From positions 7,316,001 through 7,380,000 of the forward strand of contig JAEVHH010000001.1 in NCBI GenBank assembly GCA_017607445.1: a stretch of 64,000 nucleotides of DNA, read 5' to 3'. The translations under genes and the position numbers were made by a program. Each line of letters opens with the position of its first letter. The stretch's first letter is position 1. Shown here in pieces: positions 36,401 through 48,897 of this stretch. The stretch is from Histoplasma ohiense. Taxonomy: Eukaryota; Ascomycota; Eurotiomycetes; Onygenales; Ajellomycetaceae. Under the pieces are notes generated by a model. It worked only from the letters and a program-made list of their open reading frames with translations. It ran no database searches and had not been told where the DNA came from.

Positions 36401-37979
36401 GCAACGAAGAATCAAATCACATAATAGCGCCAGTTTAATAGGTAATATCAGTCCCAAAAGCAGTGGAATCAGCGCTGAGACTCCTCTGGAGCCCAGTGGT
36501 GGCGAAAATTTCTTCCTCCACGCCTGTTGGAATATCCACACTAAAAATAGCAGCAACAACGGTCAGCTGCTTGGCCTGATCAAGTCCTCTCCTGCGTGCG
36601 TCACCCAAGTATCCCGCCGCGTACTCAAGGCACTTTCGCAAGCATTAACTGACGACGACCATGATGCACCACACGAGAACTGTGCGGTGCAGGTTACGTA
36701 TTACACTTAGGAGAGCATTTGCGCCGCAGATATTAGGCAGGAAAAACCGATTGATCTGTCTCCGTGGCAATGCTGCACTTGTCAAAATGAAAGCCAGCGG
36801 GCGCAACATCCCGTGGTTGAATCAACCGCCCCAGAAACCGCGTACAGTAACTGGGCCATCAGCATCGGCAAATCCCCACTCCCGTGCCTCAAAGAAGTAC
36901 CATGATTTTGTATGTACATCGTAGCACAGTGCAAAAGGCGAGAGACCGTGACGGAAACCGTGGCGGCAAAGAAATTGGCATCATTCCAAGGTTCCTTCAG
37001 GCGGTCGATGCACAACATGGTGCAGCACCAGCAAAGCCGGGGTGTGCTAGCGTGCATGCAGCTTGCAAGTGACGGCTACGAAGCCTCCTGCGCTAGCAAG
37101 GTTCCGCGCGGTCGGGCCCTGGAAGGGCCCCGAGGCAGCCTAGGATGTGCAGCTACGGACATTAAAGTTGAGACCGGGTGAAGCGCTCAAAGCTCAAGGG
37201 TTCAATTGATAACAGAGATCAAAGGCACATATTGCTCAGAATAATATATGCGATAACCGTTGGTAACTCTGGCCAAGTACCTGCGCACCACAAAATGGAC
37301 GGTGGGTACATGCAGCACGCTAGCCCTGACTAGCCAAGATCGGTGGTCACACTTTACTGTATTCAGCCTAGCGACCGCGCCACCGCTTTCCCTTCCAGGC
37401 TGCGCCTAGCCCAATCTGGAAGTCCCATAGCAACCCGATTCTGCCGTCCTTCTTTTGGACCCGTTCGACTTTCATCCAACGTCAAACCTCAACCTCAACC
37501 TCAACGTCGGCATCAACAGCGTCTGCAGCATCGGCGGCATGCAATGCACGCACCAGTCTGTCCTTTCAGCCTCTGTGTTCTTCGCGCGTCCTGATCGTCT
37601 GCTTGGCGCTGCCAGGCGTCAAGTAGCGTATCCACTCCCTGCTTGGGTGTCCCTCAAACCCCCGTCGTTTAACTTTTTATTTGCCTTTCGCCTAGCATGC
37701 ATAGCCCTGCACATAAGCCCGAGTCAAGCTCTCATCCACGTTTTAACCTCCATCGCTCCATCACTTTCTTGAACTCTGATCTTCAACTTTCCGAGGCATT
37801 CGCAGCTCGTTCCAGCGTGTAAGTTCTCCCGTTTCCGCGGTTCGTCTGCCGCCGCTTTGAAGTTTGAGCAGAACAGTTGCCCTGTGAAACCTTTGCCTTT
37901 GGCGGCGTTCCATTTCTACCAGTAGCCTTAATTGTCTCCCTTTCTACAATTCATGGTTGATCCCCCAACGCGCACCGTC
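33429..37979. other. 4.6-kb gene-free region
   Basis: No gene is recognised on either strand. Contents include an A run near 34106-34120, a (GAGT)n repeat at 35003-35033, TACTCCGTA at 33988-33996 with a near copy at 35828, and several overlapping frames of 60-145 codons in mutually incompatible phases (for example 34766-35203, 35142-35540, 36345-36710) without conserved motifs or usable ATG starts. The 36.3-37.2 kb part is open in several frames but I cannot assign it. Confidence 0.45.
35003..35033. repeat. (GAGT)n microsatellite
   Basis: Nearly eight perfect GAGT units. Confidence 0.95.
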
Positions 37980-37983
37980 TCGA

Positions 37984-37992
37984 TATATAAAA
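37984..37992 (+). promoter_or_regulatory. Candidate TATA element upstream of the MIPC synthase gene
   Basis: TATATAAAA followed by A-rich then CT-rich DNA. If it is used, the transcript would carry a leader of more than 1.2 kb before the ATG at 39301. Confidence 0.3.
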
Positions 37993-39300
37993 CAACAATA
38001 TAAGAAAAGAAACGGAGAAGCAAGCCAGAAACAAGCCTTTTCCAGCCTGCCTCCTCGTTAATTTTCTTCCCCCCGGCGCTGACAGCTGACCCTAGTCCAA
38101 TTCAAACCTTCGCAGCGCAGGCAGCTACACAACGCACAAACTCCCCCGAGAACGCCTAGGAACATATAACTAGTTATAATAATATAATCATAATAAGACT
38201 CATCGGACGGAATCGATATTCACAAAGCGGGTTGCGACGACTTTTGTGGCTCCATGTCTCCAAGCCTTCAGCCTCCACACCAAGCAGCAACAGTCCATCG
38301 TCCCAAGCCAGCCAGTTCCCCGTTAATTATGTCCAGCCTCTCCTCATTTTTTTGAGCCCCACTCTTCCTCCCTGGCCGCCCTATTGCAGTTAGTGCCTGG
38401 GCTCGATAAACCCGTCACTCCTTTAGTTTCCCTGGCTCCAAAAACGCCGCTGCTGGTGCCAGACGCAGCTCCCAGCAAAAATCCATCTTTGTTATTTGTT
38501 TTCCCTTTCCGTTTTTTTTTATTTGGGTTGTTTTCTCCCTCCACCAACAAGATCTCGTCGCCGTTTCATTCCCCAATTCTATTCGTCCACTCCTTTGATT
38601 TAGTTTGATTTATTTTATTTAAACTTACTTTAGCTTCTGAGCCTCCCACCATCCCCTGAAAGCACCCGTCACTCCTTCGTCGTTTTGGCTTTCCCCTTGC
38701 ACCAATCCTCTCCGCGGTCGTTCAGCCAAACTCCGTCCTCATCTCCTCGGGCCTTTTGAACAATCCTCTGACGCTCCTTTCTTGTTGAGCCTCTCTTCAT
38801 CCGGCCTGCGCGCCGCTTCCCTTCCTTTGTCATTTTTCATAGCTTCAGATATAATATCCCTGGCCACTAGTTCGTCATTTTCACCCTCTCAAACTCCCAC
38901 TTCCCATCCACGTTCGCCCTCCGCCTTCTCCACCACCCCAGTAACGAACGATCCAGCGTCGATCTAAGAACCAACCAGGAAGTTTTCTAGTATCTTTCCT
39001 TCCACGCAGAAAGGACAAACCTTCCTCCGAATTTCAGCAACAAAAATCCCGTGTTTCCTCCCAACCGCTGCTTCACAACAAATCCCTCCCTCACCTGTGT
39101 GAATCGAGACAATTTCTGCCAATTGGGACTACACGCCTCGGCCACAATTGCTATATTTCTTGCCTCTACCAACGCCCCTCCTGCTTGGGTTCTGGGGGGC
39201 GAGAAATCTCGCGTTTTGCTCAATTTTGCGCGGGCCCTTCAAAAACTCTGACCCACCACCTGCGCTGGGTGGTGTTGAAATAGTACCAAAAGCCTCAACA
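37993..39300 (+). other. Long pyrimidine-rich leader/promoter with upstream ORFs
   Basis: About 1.3 kb of C/T-rich DNA on the + strand precedes the glycosyltransferase ATG. It contains several upstream ATG frames (for example 38384-38608 and 38782-38967) with Ser/Pro/Leu-rich translations that look non-functional, and the palindrome TAACTAGTTA at 38167-38176. No gene is supported on either strand. A long 5' UTR with uORFs or an intron in the leader is the simplest reading. Confidence 0.4.
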
Positions 39301-40831
39301 ATGCGGAAAGGCTACCTCATATTCATCGTTGTCAACTTCTTCATAGTCGCTTTCCTTGTGCGCAGTGTCTTTACCCTCCTGACACTTCTCATCGAAGATG
39401 CCTCGGCTGATGCGATTCGCCGTTCTGACCTCCCTTCGCCGAATTCGAGTCTAATTGAGACCCGTCCGCAGCTTATTCCTAAGATCATACATCAAACATA
39501 CAAGAATGAATCAATTCCTGCTATGTGGCTTGGTGCTCAGCAGAGCTGTATCAAGCTCCACGCGGATTACGAATACAAGGTGCGTTTTGGTGGTTTCTTT
39601 CTTTTGGGGAGGGGGGGAGAAAAATTTTTCTGTAGATGTAGCGTATCCTAATTGTTGGCTGGAGCAAATGTTCAATGCAATTGTCGGAATGTCGCGTTCA
39701 GAATTTGAGTGAAAAAATGGAAACGAAAAGGTCAATCGAAGCTAACCCAAAATAAAACCACTATTAGCTTTGGACGGACATGAAATCAAGGGATTTCATC
39801 GCGAAAGAATACCCTTGGTTCCTAGAAACTTTTGATAACTACCCGCACAACATTCAGCGAGCGGACGCGATTCGATACTTCGTCTTGGCACATTATGGTG
39901 GCACCTACATTGATCTAGACGATGTATGTTGATTTGGATTTATTTTTTCGTCATTCCAGTTTTGTTGCTCCTGCAGGAAATAAATGCCAGCCGCGCCCAT
40001 AAGTTCCTAACTAATCCAATGCTTCCTATATTACAGGGTTGCAACCGTCGCCTTGATCCTCTCCTCTCCTACGGTGCTTGGGTCCGCCGCACAGCGCCCA
40101 CAGGCATCTCCAACGATGCCATGGGAGCTGTCCCCCAACACCCTTTCTTCCTCCGTGTCATTGACTCCTTACAAGCGTATAATAAGAACTGGGCGCTACC
40201 GTACATCACCGTGATGTATTCGACTGGCCCGCTCTTCCTCTCCGTCATCTGGAAGGAATACATGCTTTCCGAACCCACCATGGCCGATCGAGTGCGCATA
40301 CTCATGCCAGACGAGTATAACCGGCATTCATGGAGCTTCTTCACACATCATCAGGGCAGCAGTTGGCATGGCAAAGATGCCAGGCTCATCTTTTGGGTGC
40401 GTAAAATAAAAAGAAAAAGAGAAAAAAAAAACCCCCGCTGGATCTACCGCTCACCTATGGGACTAACTAACTCCAATTCTAAATAGATGGGCGGCCACTG
40501 GATGCTTTTGACGGCCCTCGGCTTCTGCCTTGCTGGCATACTCGGCTTCTGCCTCTGGTGGGCCTATGGCCGCCTCCTCTTCTACACCTCCCGCTGCTAC
40601 CGCTACTCACCCCTTTCCAGGCGGCCACCGCCACCGCCACCACACCCACCAATCCCACAACGCTCCTCATCCTTCTCACCCTCCCGACGACCTGGCGGCC
40701 GGTTATTCCCAGGTTGGCTGCGCCGACAAAGTCCTGCGAAGCGTCGCGGAGACGAGGAGACTGGCGGGTATGCGGATGTCGCATATGAACTCCTCGGTGG
40801 ACGCAAAAGTGGCAGTATCCGAAAGGAATGA
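39301..40831 (+). CDS. SUR1: Mannosyl-inositol-phosphorylceramide synthase catalytic subunit (GT32)
   Basis: Four exons (39301-39579, 39768-39923, 40037-40396, 40487-40831) give 379 residues. All introns have good GT-AG ends and phase 0 joins. The N-terminus has a hydrophobic anchor (YLIFIVVNFFIVAFLV). The GT32 domain begins LIPKIIHQTYKNESIPAMW, followed by LWTDMKSRDFIAKEYPWFL, IQRADAIRYFVLAHYGGTYI and the nucleotide-sugar/metal motif DLDD joined to GCNRRLDPLL. Downstream are PQHPFFLRVID and the strand NWALPYITVMYSTGPLFLS. A second hydrophobic stretch (LLTALGFCLAGILGFCLWWA) lies near residue 270, then a Pro/Arg-rich cytosolic tail. Family members (yeast SUR1/CSH1) sit in the Golgi with CSG2 and transfer mannose from GDP-mannose to inositol phosphorylceramide, making MIPC. 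The symbol follows the yeast orthologue group; SUR1 versus CSH1 cannot be told apart. Confidence 0.88.
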
Positions 40832-42180
40832 ATAAGCAATTTAAAACAAAGAATACGAATTGAAATAGAACAGGGCGGAGTGGAGGCGTTTTATTTTATT
40901 TTATATTTCTCTTCATTTTCCTTACTTTTTTCTTCAGAGCCATCTATTTCTCTTTTTCTTGTCGATTTACCTTCTCTATACCACCCCCTTGATAATTATT
41001 TGTATGTGAATAAATGTGTGTCTGCGTGCGCGTGTTGATGTCACGGCCAAAATCCCGCATTGAAAGAGAAAGCGGGACATGCTACGGAAGCAATTTTTGT
41101 TCTAATATGTTGTCTTCAAAGTGTTTTGTGTTCCTAGGGAAAAGGGATGGGAGCGCGTGGGAGGGCAAATGGAGAGGAAGAGGAACCTTTCACGACGTCC
41201 TTCCCTTGCTTTCCTTAAGGATGGTCCACCTTGCTTCTGTTTTCCAGCCTTACGGGTGGACATACACACTTTGTTCTTGTTTACTTTTAATAATGCGCAT
41301 ATACCCCGGTGTTATCGTGGGTCATTTTAATCGTTTTCACAAATTTTTGTATCCTGCCTCTGATGGGGCTGAAGGAGTTCTGTTTTGATTTATCCGGGTA
41401 TGTTTCATATATTCTATGAAATGTTTTGTTTTATTTGGCTGGTATTTGGCTGGTATTGATATTATTTTTAATATCTCCTACTCTTTTTTCCATATTTCTT
41501 CTTGATTTTATAGATATTGTAATTCTTCTTCTCCTTTTCCTTTTTCTTATATATCTTGCATCAGATCTTTTCTTAAGTTTTTGTTCAAATTTTTTTTTTT
41601 TTTTAAAAAAAAAAAAAAATTTCCCTTTTAGAGCATTGGAGCTTTCTGAGGCGCAAATATATAAATATAATAATAATAGTTATATTATATCTGATCTTGA
41701 TCTGATTCTTGTCAGGAGAAAGAGCAGACAGTTACTGTTCTTCTCATCATTTCTCCTCAATCACGCCTTGCCGCGTGTCTTGTTTCGTGTGTGGCATTGA
41801 TATTCGGAGTTTTTTTTTTTTTTTATACAAAAAAGGCACTCCAAAATGAATAACCCCCCTTTTGTTTTATTTGCTTTCGATTTTTTTTTCTCTGGCATCA
41901 CTCACAGCTTATCTTAACATCCGCTATAACTACAAGAAACATTTCTAATTTCTACGGCAAATCCTCCTCTTGTTTCAATTCGCTGCCTGTTTCGCTTTAT
42001 ACCTATGTATATACATATGTATATATATAGTCTTTTTCATAGATTGGATTTCCTATAGAAAGATGATTATTATATACATATGTTATGTAGTATACGTTAC
42101 TCGATTCCTGATTTAGACCATATCATCAGCGACTCCTCCTCCGAGGCGAAATGGGTTGGGTTGGATCGTTGGATCGTACA

Positions 42181-42208
42181 TGCACAATGCACAATGCACA
42201 ATGCACAA
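42181..42208. repeat. (TGCACAA)4 minisatellite
   Basis: Four perfect 7-base units followed by the palindromic TGTACTGTACA. Confidence 0.9.
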
Positions 42209-42570
42209 TGTACTGTACAGCAGGACGTGCAGAGAGGGATGGCATGCTCCGTTGAATGCAAGCCGGGCCGGGAAGGAGATGATGAAGAAATGAGAAAAAC
42301 ACCCTCTTCAGACAGACCAGACGGGGGGAAGTGGTGGGTTGTTGATTAATTGATGTCTGGACGTCTGGAATGTCTGGCGCATATCTTCCTTTCTACGACT
42401 AACTAACTTGTGCTCGATTGAAATCATCAATCACGATTGTCTGGCAGTACCTCCTGGTACAGTACATCAATCTAATCTATCCCATATTAAGGGGCTCCCT
42501 CCCCCATGGGACCCCAATGGCCCCGTCGGTGGGAATACCCGGATCGGCCGGGCTGGGATCTCCGTATACT

Positions 42571-42616
42571 CAGATTCAGATTCAGATTCAGATTCAGATA
42601 TAGATATAGATATAGA
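42571..42616. repeat. (CAGATT)n/(TAGATA)n hexanucleotide repeat
   Basis: Five CAGATT-type units passing into TAGATA units, which suggests a point change later amplified. Confidence 0.9.
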
Positions 42617-42890
42617 AACAGCGCTTGGGTGCTTGTTTGGCTTAGTTTCCAGCGCCGTTGTGGATCAATCAGCTGGCCGTCGGCTGGGTTTTGAGTGTAG
42701 TTTGGAGGTAACTAGTTAGTTGGCGGTTGCGAATGGGGAAGGTTAGGTAGGGAAAGGAGGGGGGTTATGGTTGCATTGTGCATCCATTGTATTATTATGT
42801 AGAGGGGAACTTGAATGCGCGACCGCGCAAGCCATCGATTGGTCTTCTGCTATTTTGGGATTAAGGAAAAGGAAGGATATGCGAACGACG

Positions 42891-42916
42891 CAGGCAGGCA
42901 GGCAGGCAGGCAGGCA
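42891..42916. repeat. (CAGG)n microsatellite
   Basis: Six perfect tetranucleotide units. Confidence 0.95.
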
Positions 42917-43826
42917 AGGTAAGGAAAGGAAAAGTAAGGAAGTGTAAGTAGATTTGTGAGCGTTTGTTTCAGTTCATTAGTTTTATATATAGTAAGTAGT
43001 AGTAAGTATCCCATCGGATCAGATCATATCAAAACCGCCAAAGTCGCTGTTGATCTCTGCCTTTTTCTTTTTAATTGAAGGCCTTTATTTATTTACGCCG
43101 CCACCAATCAGCAAAATCAACAATCAAAAAAAAAAAATAAATAAACAAATAAAATAAAATCCGATCAGTTGATGGGGTTCCGTCCCACCCCCATCTTCCG
43201 ACTTGGTTTCGACTTCGCCCTACCAGCTAAGCTAGGCGAAGGTTTCGGCGAATGATTCTGGACGTTCATTCGCAAATAATTATTGCTGGACGGTTTTCAA
43301 AAGAGGAATTGGAAAAGGGGAAACATGTTCAGACAGAGAGAGAAAGAAGACGCCCAATAGCGAACAGGAAAAAAAAAGCAGAGTATATATAAGGTATATA
43401 GCGTGGTATGTATATAATATGACGACGGGGAAGTGGAATGTGGCGAGAGAAAGCAAGATAACAGAAAACAAGTCAAATAAAATGCAGGTAACCCCCCTTT
43501 TGAACTTAGGAGATGAAAAAAAAAAAAATCAAAAAAATCAAAAAAACCCCTGTACATAAAGCAAGCAAAATGAGGAAATGTAAAGGCAAAAAAAAAGGGG
43601 AAATAAAATAAATAGGAAGACGAACAAATGTAGGAAGGATATCAGACTTAGACACGCTCGCCTGGGAGAACCGGCCTCAGAAAGAAATTAATCGCTAATA
43701 GCAGAGATAAGAAGGCAAACGAGAACGGAAAAGGTATAAAAGAAGAAGCACAATCATTCGAGCGAGAAAGAAATGCGAATAGAAGCGTCAAAATATATAT
43801 ATAGCATTGAAAAAAAAAATTTTTTT

Positions 43827-46800
43827 TCATGCTTCCAAATCAGGTAACCTCCAATCAAGCCTGGGCGGCTGGCTGAGAGTTAATAGAGGGCCCCTATCCT
43901 TCTTCTGTTCGCGTCGTTCCATGGACCGCGCCATGAGCAACCCGCGAAACGAGGAAGCGGTGTCGGATAGCCGGGTACCCGTGTTGGTGGGTGTGCTTGT
44001 GGTTGCCCTACCGCTTAGATTGCTGTTACTCTTAGTCGTGCGGATGCTGTTATTATTTGCAGTTCCTGGGGTAGCCAGGTGTGGGAGAGAAGGGGTCGGG
44101 ACGGAGCGATTTGTGGACGACGTTTGTAGGCCACTAGAGGTATGGTATTTGAGTAAGGGCGGACGCGAAGGGTGGGTACGAGAGGCATCGGATGTGGATG
44201 ATTTCACTTTAGTCTTGGTGATTTGGATGGTAAGGTTTTCGTTGTGGTCGTTGTTCTCAGGGCTGCTGTAGTGCTCTTCATTATATGTCCCATCGGGTTG
44301 GTTTGGATTGGTCTGTTCAGACGAGAGCTGGTTGAGAAATGTACCGAGACTGGCAGCCGTAGTTGGCCGGCCATCGCTCGCATCGTCGTCGGCGCCATTA
44401 CCGTATTCATCGACAAGGCCATGGGCCAGATTGTAATTTCGTACCAAATACCGTTGAAGGCGTTGGACTTCAATATCCCATTTCTGGCCTAGCGATTGAA
44501 GCACCGCTTGCACATCGTGCCGTAAAGCATGTGGGTGGGTGGTTGTACTGGCTAGTATGGGGGCAGAAGAGGCTAATGGCGATGAGAATGTGGTCGTATG
44601 AGGATTCCCCTGTTGTACCGATGCTGGCGCTGGTTTAACTAACTTGTTCCCCGAGCTTGTAGCTCCACCAGAAACAGCCGCCTGGAGGGTCTTGCGTATG
44701 ATGGTTGTTTTAGACCCTCCGGTGTTTGAGGAATTCTGGCTCACGGATTCGATTTCACGGCGAACTCGCTCCAGACACTGCTCTCTGTCCCTTACCATTG
44801 AGGGAAGATGTAGAAGCTTCTTGTTTTTTTGCAGGCCGTTAACTAGTACTGTAAAGGACTGGAGATTGATTTCATTATTATCGCAGTAAACTTCGAAAAG
44901 GGTTCCATTTTCTTCCAGCACAGACGCAAGTGTATTCGCCCCTTGCAGCCCCAGTCTTTGATGTTCAATCTTCAATACCCTCAGCGAAGTATTTTTCTTC
45001 AGACCAGTTAAGGCCTGGTTTAGACCAATACCAAACCGAGCAACATCCAGGTGCGCGTATTCACCGCTGATATCTAATTCTTCGATCGAGTTATTTTCCT
45101 CAAACATGAGTCGGAGTGCCTTGCACGTTTCCGGGCCGGCGTCATATGGCAAGGACGCCTTCGAAATATCAAGATACTTTAATGTCGTATTTTTCCTCAC
45201 GGCATCAAGCAGTCGCCGAAAGTGGTCTTCTTTTTGAAATTCCATCATTCTCATCGTCAGATGAGTTGGGGTTTTATCATTCGCAATCGCGTCAACTAGC
45301 AGAGAGTACTCGACATGGAGGCGATTTTCACTAACGTGGAGATGGATGTTTCGTGGCTTCCCCGAATCATTCGTCATGGAATGGAGAAATACCGCGACGT
45401 CTCTTCCGGTCAGGCCACATTGGTCGAGTCTCAGATTTCGAAGTGTGCTGGATCTAGGGCTTGCTAGGTATGCTGCGACCGAGTCCACAGTTTGTTCATT
45501 AACCGCTGTGTGACTCAGGGACAACTCCTCCAGTCGCCAGTTCAGTAGCGTTTCTGGAGCAATAAGCGGCTCCGGTCCTGTGGTCCTTGAGATGTGTGAA
45601 AGGTTTATCTTTCGGATATGTGCAAAGTAGCCTATTTGCTGTTGAAATAGTTCAGGGCTTAGTCTTCCCTGAACACCGGAGATATCAACAGATTCTAAAG
45701 TATTATCCTGAGCGGTTATTGTCGAAAGGATCAGGTCAAGGTCATGGATTGATATACCGCAATGACTGACCTCAAGGGCTCGAAGGTGAGAGGATTTCTG
45801 TGATGCAGCATCAACCAAATAATCCAGATCCGAGTCGCCCAGTTTGATTCCATTTAATACGACCCAATCCACGTTCGTTAGCTGGCGTCGGCAAAGGGGA
45901 AATATTGCTTCCGGAATTCCGCAGCCCGGGTCAAGCGCCCCTCTGTTCGTAGCCGGTTGTCTGGTCAGACAGAACGAGAAATCCAGCTTCCGAAGGCGTT
46001 TATTCTTCAGACACAAGGCGCGAATTTCCTGAGACAGGATAGACATATTCTCTTGACCAGGAAGTCGAATAGCGAGGTTGGAACGGGTCGTTGCAGCATC
46101 GATATCAATTCCACAGGGGTCGCGCAAACTATGAAGAACATCTAAATTGATATCCATAAACGAGATCGTAACGAAGGACTCATTATATCGTAGCGAGCGC
46201 ATAACAGCTAAAAGTTCTAGAGCGGAATACCTGCGCCGATCCTTACCGCTCGCGGGGTGCAGTAAACGAAAACATGGAGCATCATCACAGGCGTAATCAA
46301 TTGTATAACGGATATTTGAGGTATCGATATCGTAGGCGGCGCAGTAAGCTGTAAGAGTGCGATCGAATCCTCCATGATCTTGATCCACGTACATTAATGG
46401 AGCTACTTGATCTTCTACATGCTGAGGGACATTGAAGCCAAATGGTTGTTGCAGCCATTCCGGCCTAAGCCATTCCACCCTCTGGCGCATTAGAATAGCG
46501 ATTTCGCTTGAGAATGATGATGAAAGGTACAAACCGAAGGGATGGCAGAGGGGTGCACTACGAACAGGTTAGCGGAGACTAGTAAGAGAGAGAGAGAGAC
46601 TATATAAAACACAGGAACAGCCCAACCCACGAAATTGGCAAACAAATAAAGAAATAAAGAAATAAAGAAATAAATGGCAATGAAAATGAAGAACATACCG
46701 GAATACCAGCTGGAAAGCATCATCGCCTCCCTGTATCGACACGGACGTCAACGTCATAAACCCAAATGACATGTTCATATCCAACTCAGTTATAGAGGTG

Positions 46801-48145
46801 ACGGAACCCCGATTGGACGACTTCGGCAGTGGTATTAAGTGGATTTTATGGACGCCGATAGCCAGATAACAAACATTCGAAGTCAGCTTCGCGAAGTCAT
46901 CATTCGATGATCTACCACCAGACTTGGTCGCCACGCGTTGCACGACCTTGTACATTCGGAAACAATCCGGGTCATAGTCTCGTTCAAGTTCGAGAGCCCT
47001 CGCAACGTATTCTACGGACTTTTGATCAAACATCGGCGGGTCAATAGCTCGGGCTTGCTCAGCTGCCGCACGGATACCTGCTAGCCATAATCCAGATTCC
47101 TCTGGGTCGTTAAATTGTAGCTGGAAAGACAAGGGTTTGGGGGATCGCTCGTCCATATGGCAGACCTCAATTGAAAAGTAAGGTCGTCCATCATCGAGCT
47201 TGTAGACTGCCACTATAGAGTTCAATGGTATCCCCGCGGCAAGGTCCACATAAGTAGCCAACTGCGGGTCCTGAAAGGAGGCAATTGAGACCATTGATTG
47301 CCGATTCGTGGAAGTCAAAACCAGAGAATTTCGACCCCATGAGGCCGGGATGGAGGGGAAAAGCTCTGCCGCTTTTGACTGGCTTTTGAACCGCACCAAA
47401 TGAGTATCCGTCAGCACCAGGTATTGGCTTTTCTTCCGCCACATGCCGCCCGTTGTTTGGACTTCGCCATGATGTAAGGTTTGGTTTCCCAAGAGGGATT
47501 TCAGGGTGGCCAGGCTTGCGGCAACGTCTTCCTCATCACCAGAGGACGCTTTGGAACGGGCTCTTGTCGAGCGCTGGTCATCATCAATTGAGCCCAGCGA
47601 GCGCAAGGACCCAAACACGGATTTTCGCATGGATTTCTGAGAGGATTTCGACCGCGTATTCGAGAGCTCATCTGTGGACGGGGAGGCGAGGTATTCCTGT
47701 CAAAGGACGCAAGAGAGATTAGGGACTGAGAGCGATAGCTAGAGGAGCCAAAACCATAATTGGTGGAACGGGGTGCCCATTACGGGAGACATCCAACGAA
47801 TGTAGTTTCATACACAAGGTTGGATGGATGAAAGTCGAAGAATTCGTGTTTGAGAGAGGGGACGAAGGATTTTTTTTAGTGGCGAATTGGGAAATTGGTG
47901 CAACTTACCATGGCAATCAGGGAGCCGCTGCTGTAGGGCCGTCCCCTGCTCTTTGGCTGCCTGTGGTGAGCCCTTAGCGGACGCGAACCCGAGCGGTGTG
48001 TTGTCGCATAAAAGCCATCGGAAACAGATCGATCGTGCCCGTGAGGGTCTCTGGCTGGACCAGCAAAGGCGGAGTCCAATAATCCACTCCAACTCTTTCT
48101 CCGCCGAGATTTCTGATGGTTATGATTATCAGATCTCTCCGCCAT
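43827..48145 (-). CDS. PH-like and leucine-rich-repeat protein (CARMIL-like architecture)
   Basis: Three exons, 48145-47909, 47696-46699 and 46557-43827, join in frame (GACAG acceptor at 47697; CGG|GTATGT donor with GCTAACC branch and GTAG acceptor) to give 1321 residues. An upstream in-frame ATG at 48178 is possible. Residues 1-110 are basic/Ser-rich. A PH-like domain (about 140-300) includes KKSQYLVLTDTHLVRFKSQS and YFSIEVCHMDE followed by a Trp-containing helix (GLWLAGIRAAAEQ). A second beta-rich segment follows. From about 500 to 1000 there are at least ten leucine-rich repeats of RNI type (LRKLDFSFCL, LRALEVSHCGI, LEELSLSHTAV, LRNLRLDQCGL, LKYLDISKASL, IEELDISGEY, LRVLKIEHQRL). The C-terminal 300 residues are Ser/Thr/Asn-rich and disordered. 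PH plus LRR recalls CARMIL actin-capping regulators; membrane-linked cytoskeletal or polarity scaffolding is an inference. The third exon is a single 2.7-kb open frame. Confidence 0.85.
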
Positions 48146-48897
48146 GGTGTGCATAGTGTGGGAGTTAAGGGCAGTCACTGCCCAAGCTAAGGGAAACCCA
48201 AGATAACGGAACCACGGGGAGATCCAGATTGAGGGAAAGCAGGAGGACAGATGCAGCTAAAGGGGATCACTGATTGGAGGTTGGCGGTAGACACAGGACA
48301 CAAAAATTGATAGAGCAGAAACAGGTGGAACCAGTGCTCCCAAGCCCTTCAGCCTTCGAGGTTCTGGATCAGCGATTGTCAGGAGAACGAATCATCGAAC
48401 CGCGCTATTATTGCTAGCTCGTCCAGATCAACCGATCAACAGCAACTGGGCTGGCTGAGCTGCCATGCTGGAAGAAGCGGCCTGTCACTGATCGAATGGC
48501 GTCCAGTAACACCGCAGACTGGAGGGCCGTGGGTGGAGAGCAAGATGGATGAGGTGGCAGCGGGATGTCGTGTCAGTGCACATCAAGCGGCACTCTGTGA
48601 ATGGTTCGTGGAAGAGGAGAGGTGGAGGGAGAGGAAGCAGATGAAGGAAGAAGAGGGGACAGACGAGGAAGACAAGAAAACGGAGGTGGAGACAGAACAA
48701 GGACAGGACAAGATCAAGATCGAGATCAAGAAGCGAGGAAATGCAGGCCAGATGTCGGCCAGAAAGAGGAGGCTCTGGGTAACCCGGCTAACCCACCAGG
48801 GCAGGAGTTAGCCTTTGCTACTGTATCAGTACCGACAACGACAACGACAACAACAACGACAACAACAACAGCAGCAGCAGCAGCAGCAGCAACGGCG
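48146..48897. other. Divergent promoter region of the PH-LRR gene
   Basis: About 750 bases between the PH-LRR start and the ATG of the uncertain small gene. It is A/G-rich on the + strand from 48600 to 48760 (open but repeat-like) and ends in CAA/CAG triplet repeats. No other gene is seen. Confidence 0.45.
48832..48892. repeat. (ACAACG/ACA)n then (CAG)n triplet repeat
   Basis: Trinucleotide-type tract of about 60 bases immediately upstream of the ATG at 48898. In one frame it encodes poly-Thr then poly-Ala, in another poly-Gln. Confidence 0.9.

Larger units (their letters stand above)
40832..43826. other. 3-kb intergenic, microsatellite-rich
   Basis: 3' flanks of two convergent genes. Contents include T/A-rich DNA at 41580-41620 (T run meeting an A run, a potential hairpin), (TGCACAA)4 at 42181-42208, (CAGATT)n shifting to (TAGATA)n at 42571-42616, (CAGG)n at 42891-42916, TAACTAGTTA at 42709-42718, and A-rich DNA at 43128-43160 and 43514-43545. 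Open frames here are repeat translations; none is called. Confidence 0.55.

Noticed and set aside
36345..36710. 121-codon frame and antisense frames at 36.4-36.6 kb
   Set aside because: Non-ATG start, competing frames on both strands, no family resemblance.
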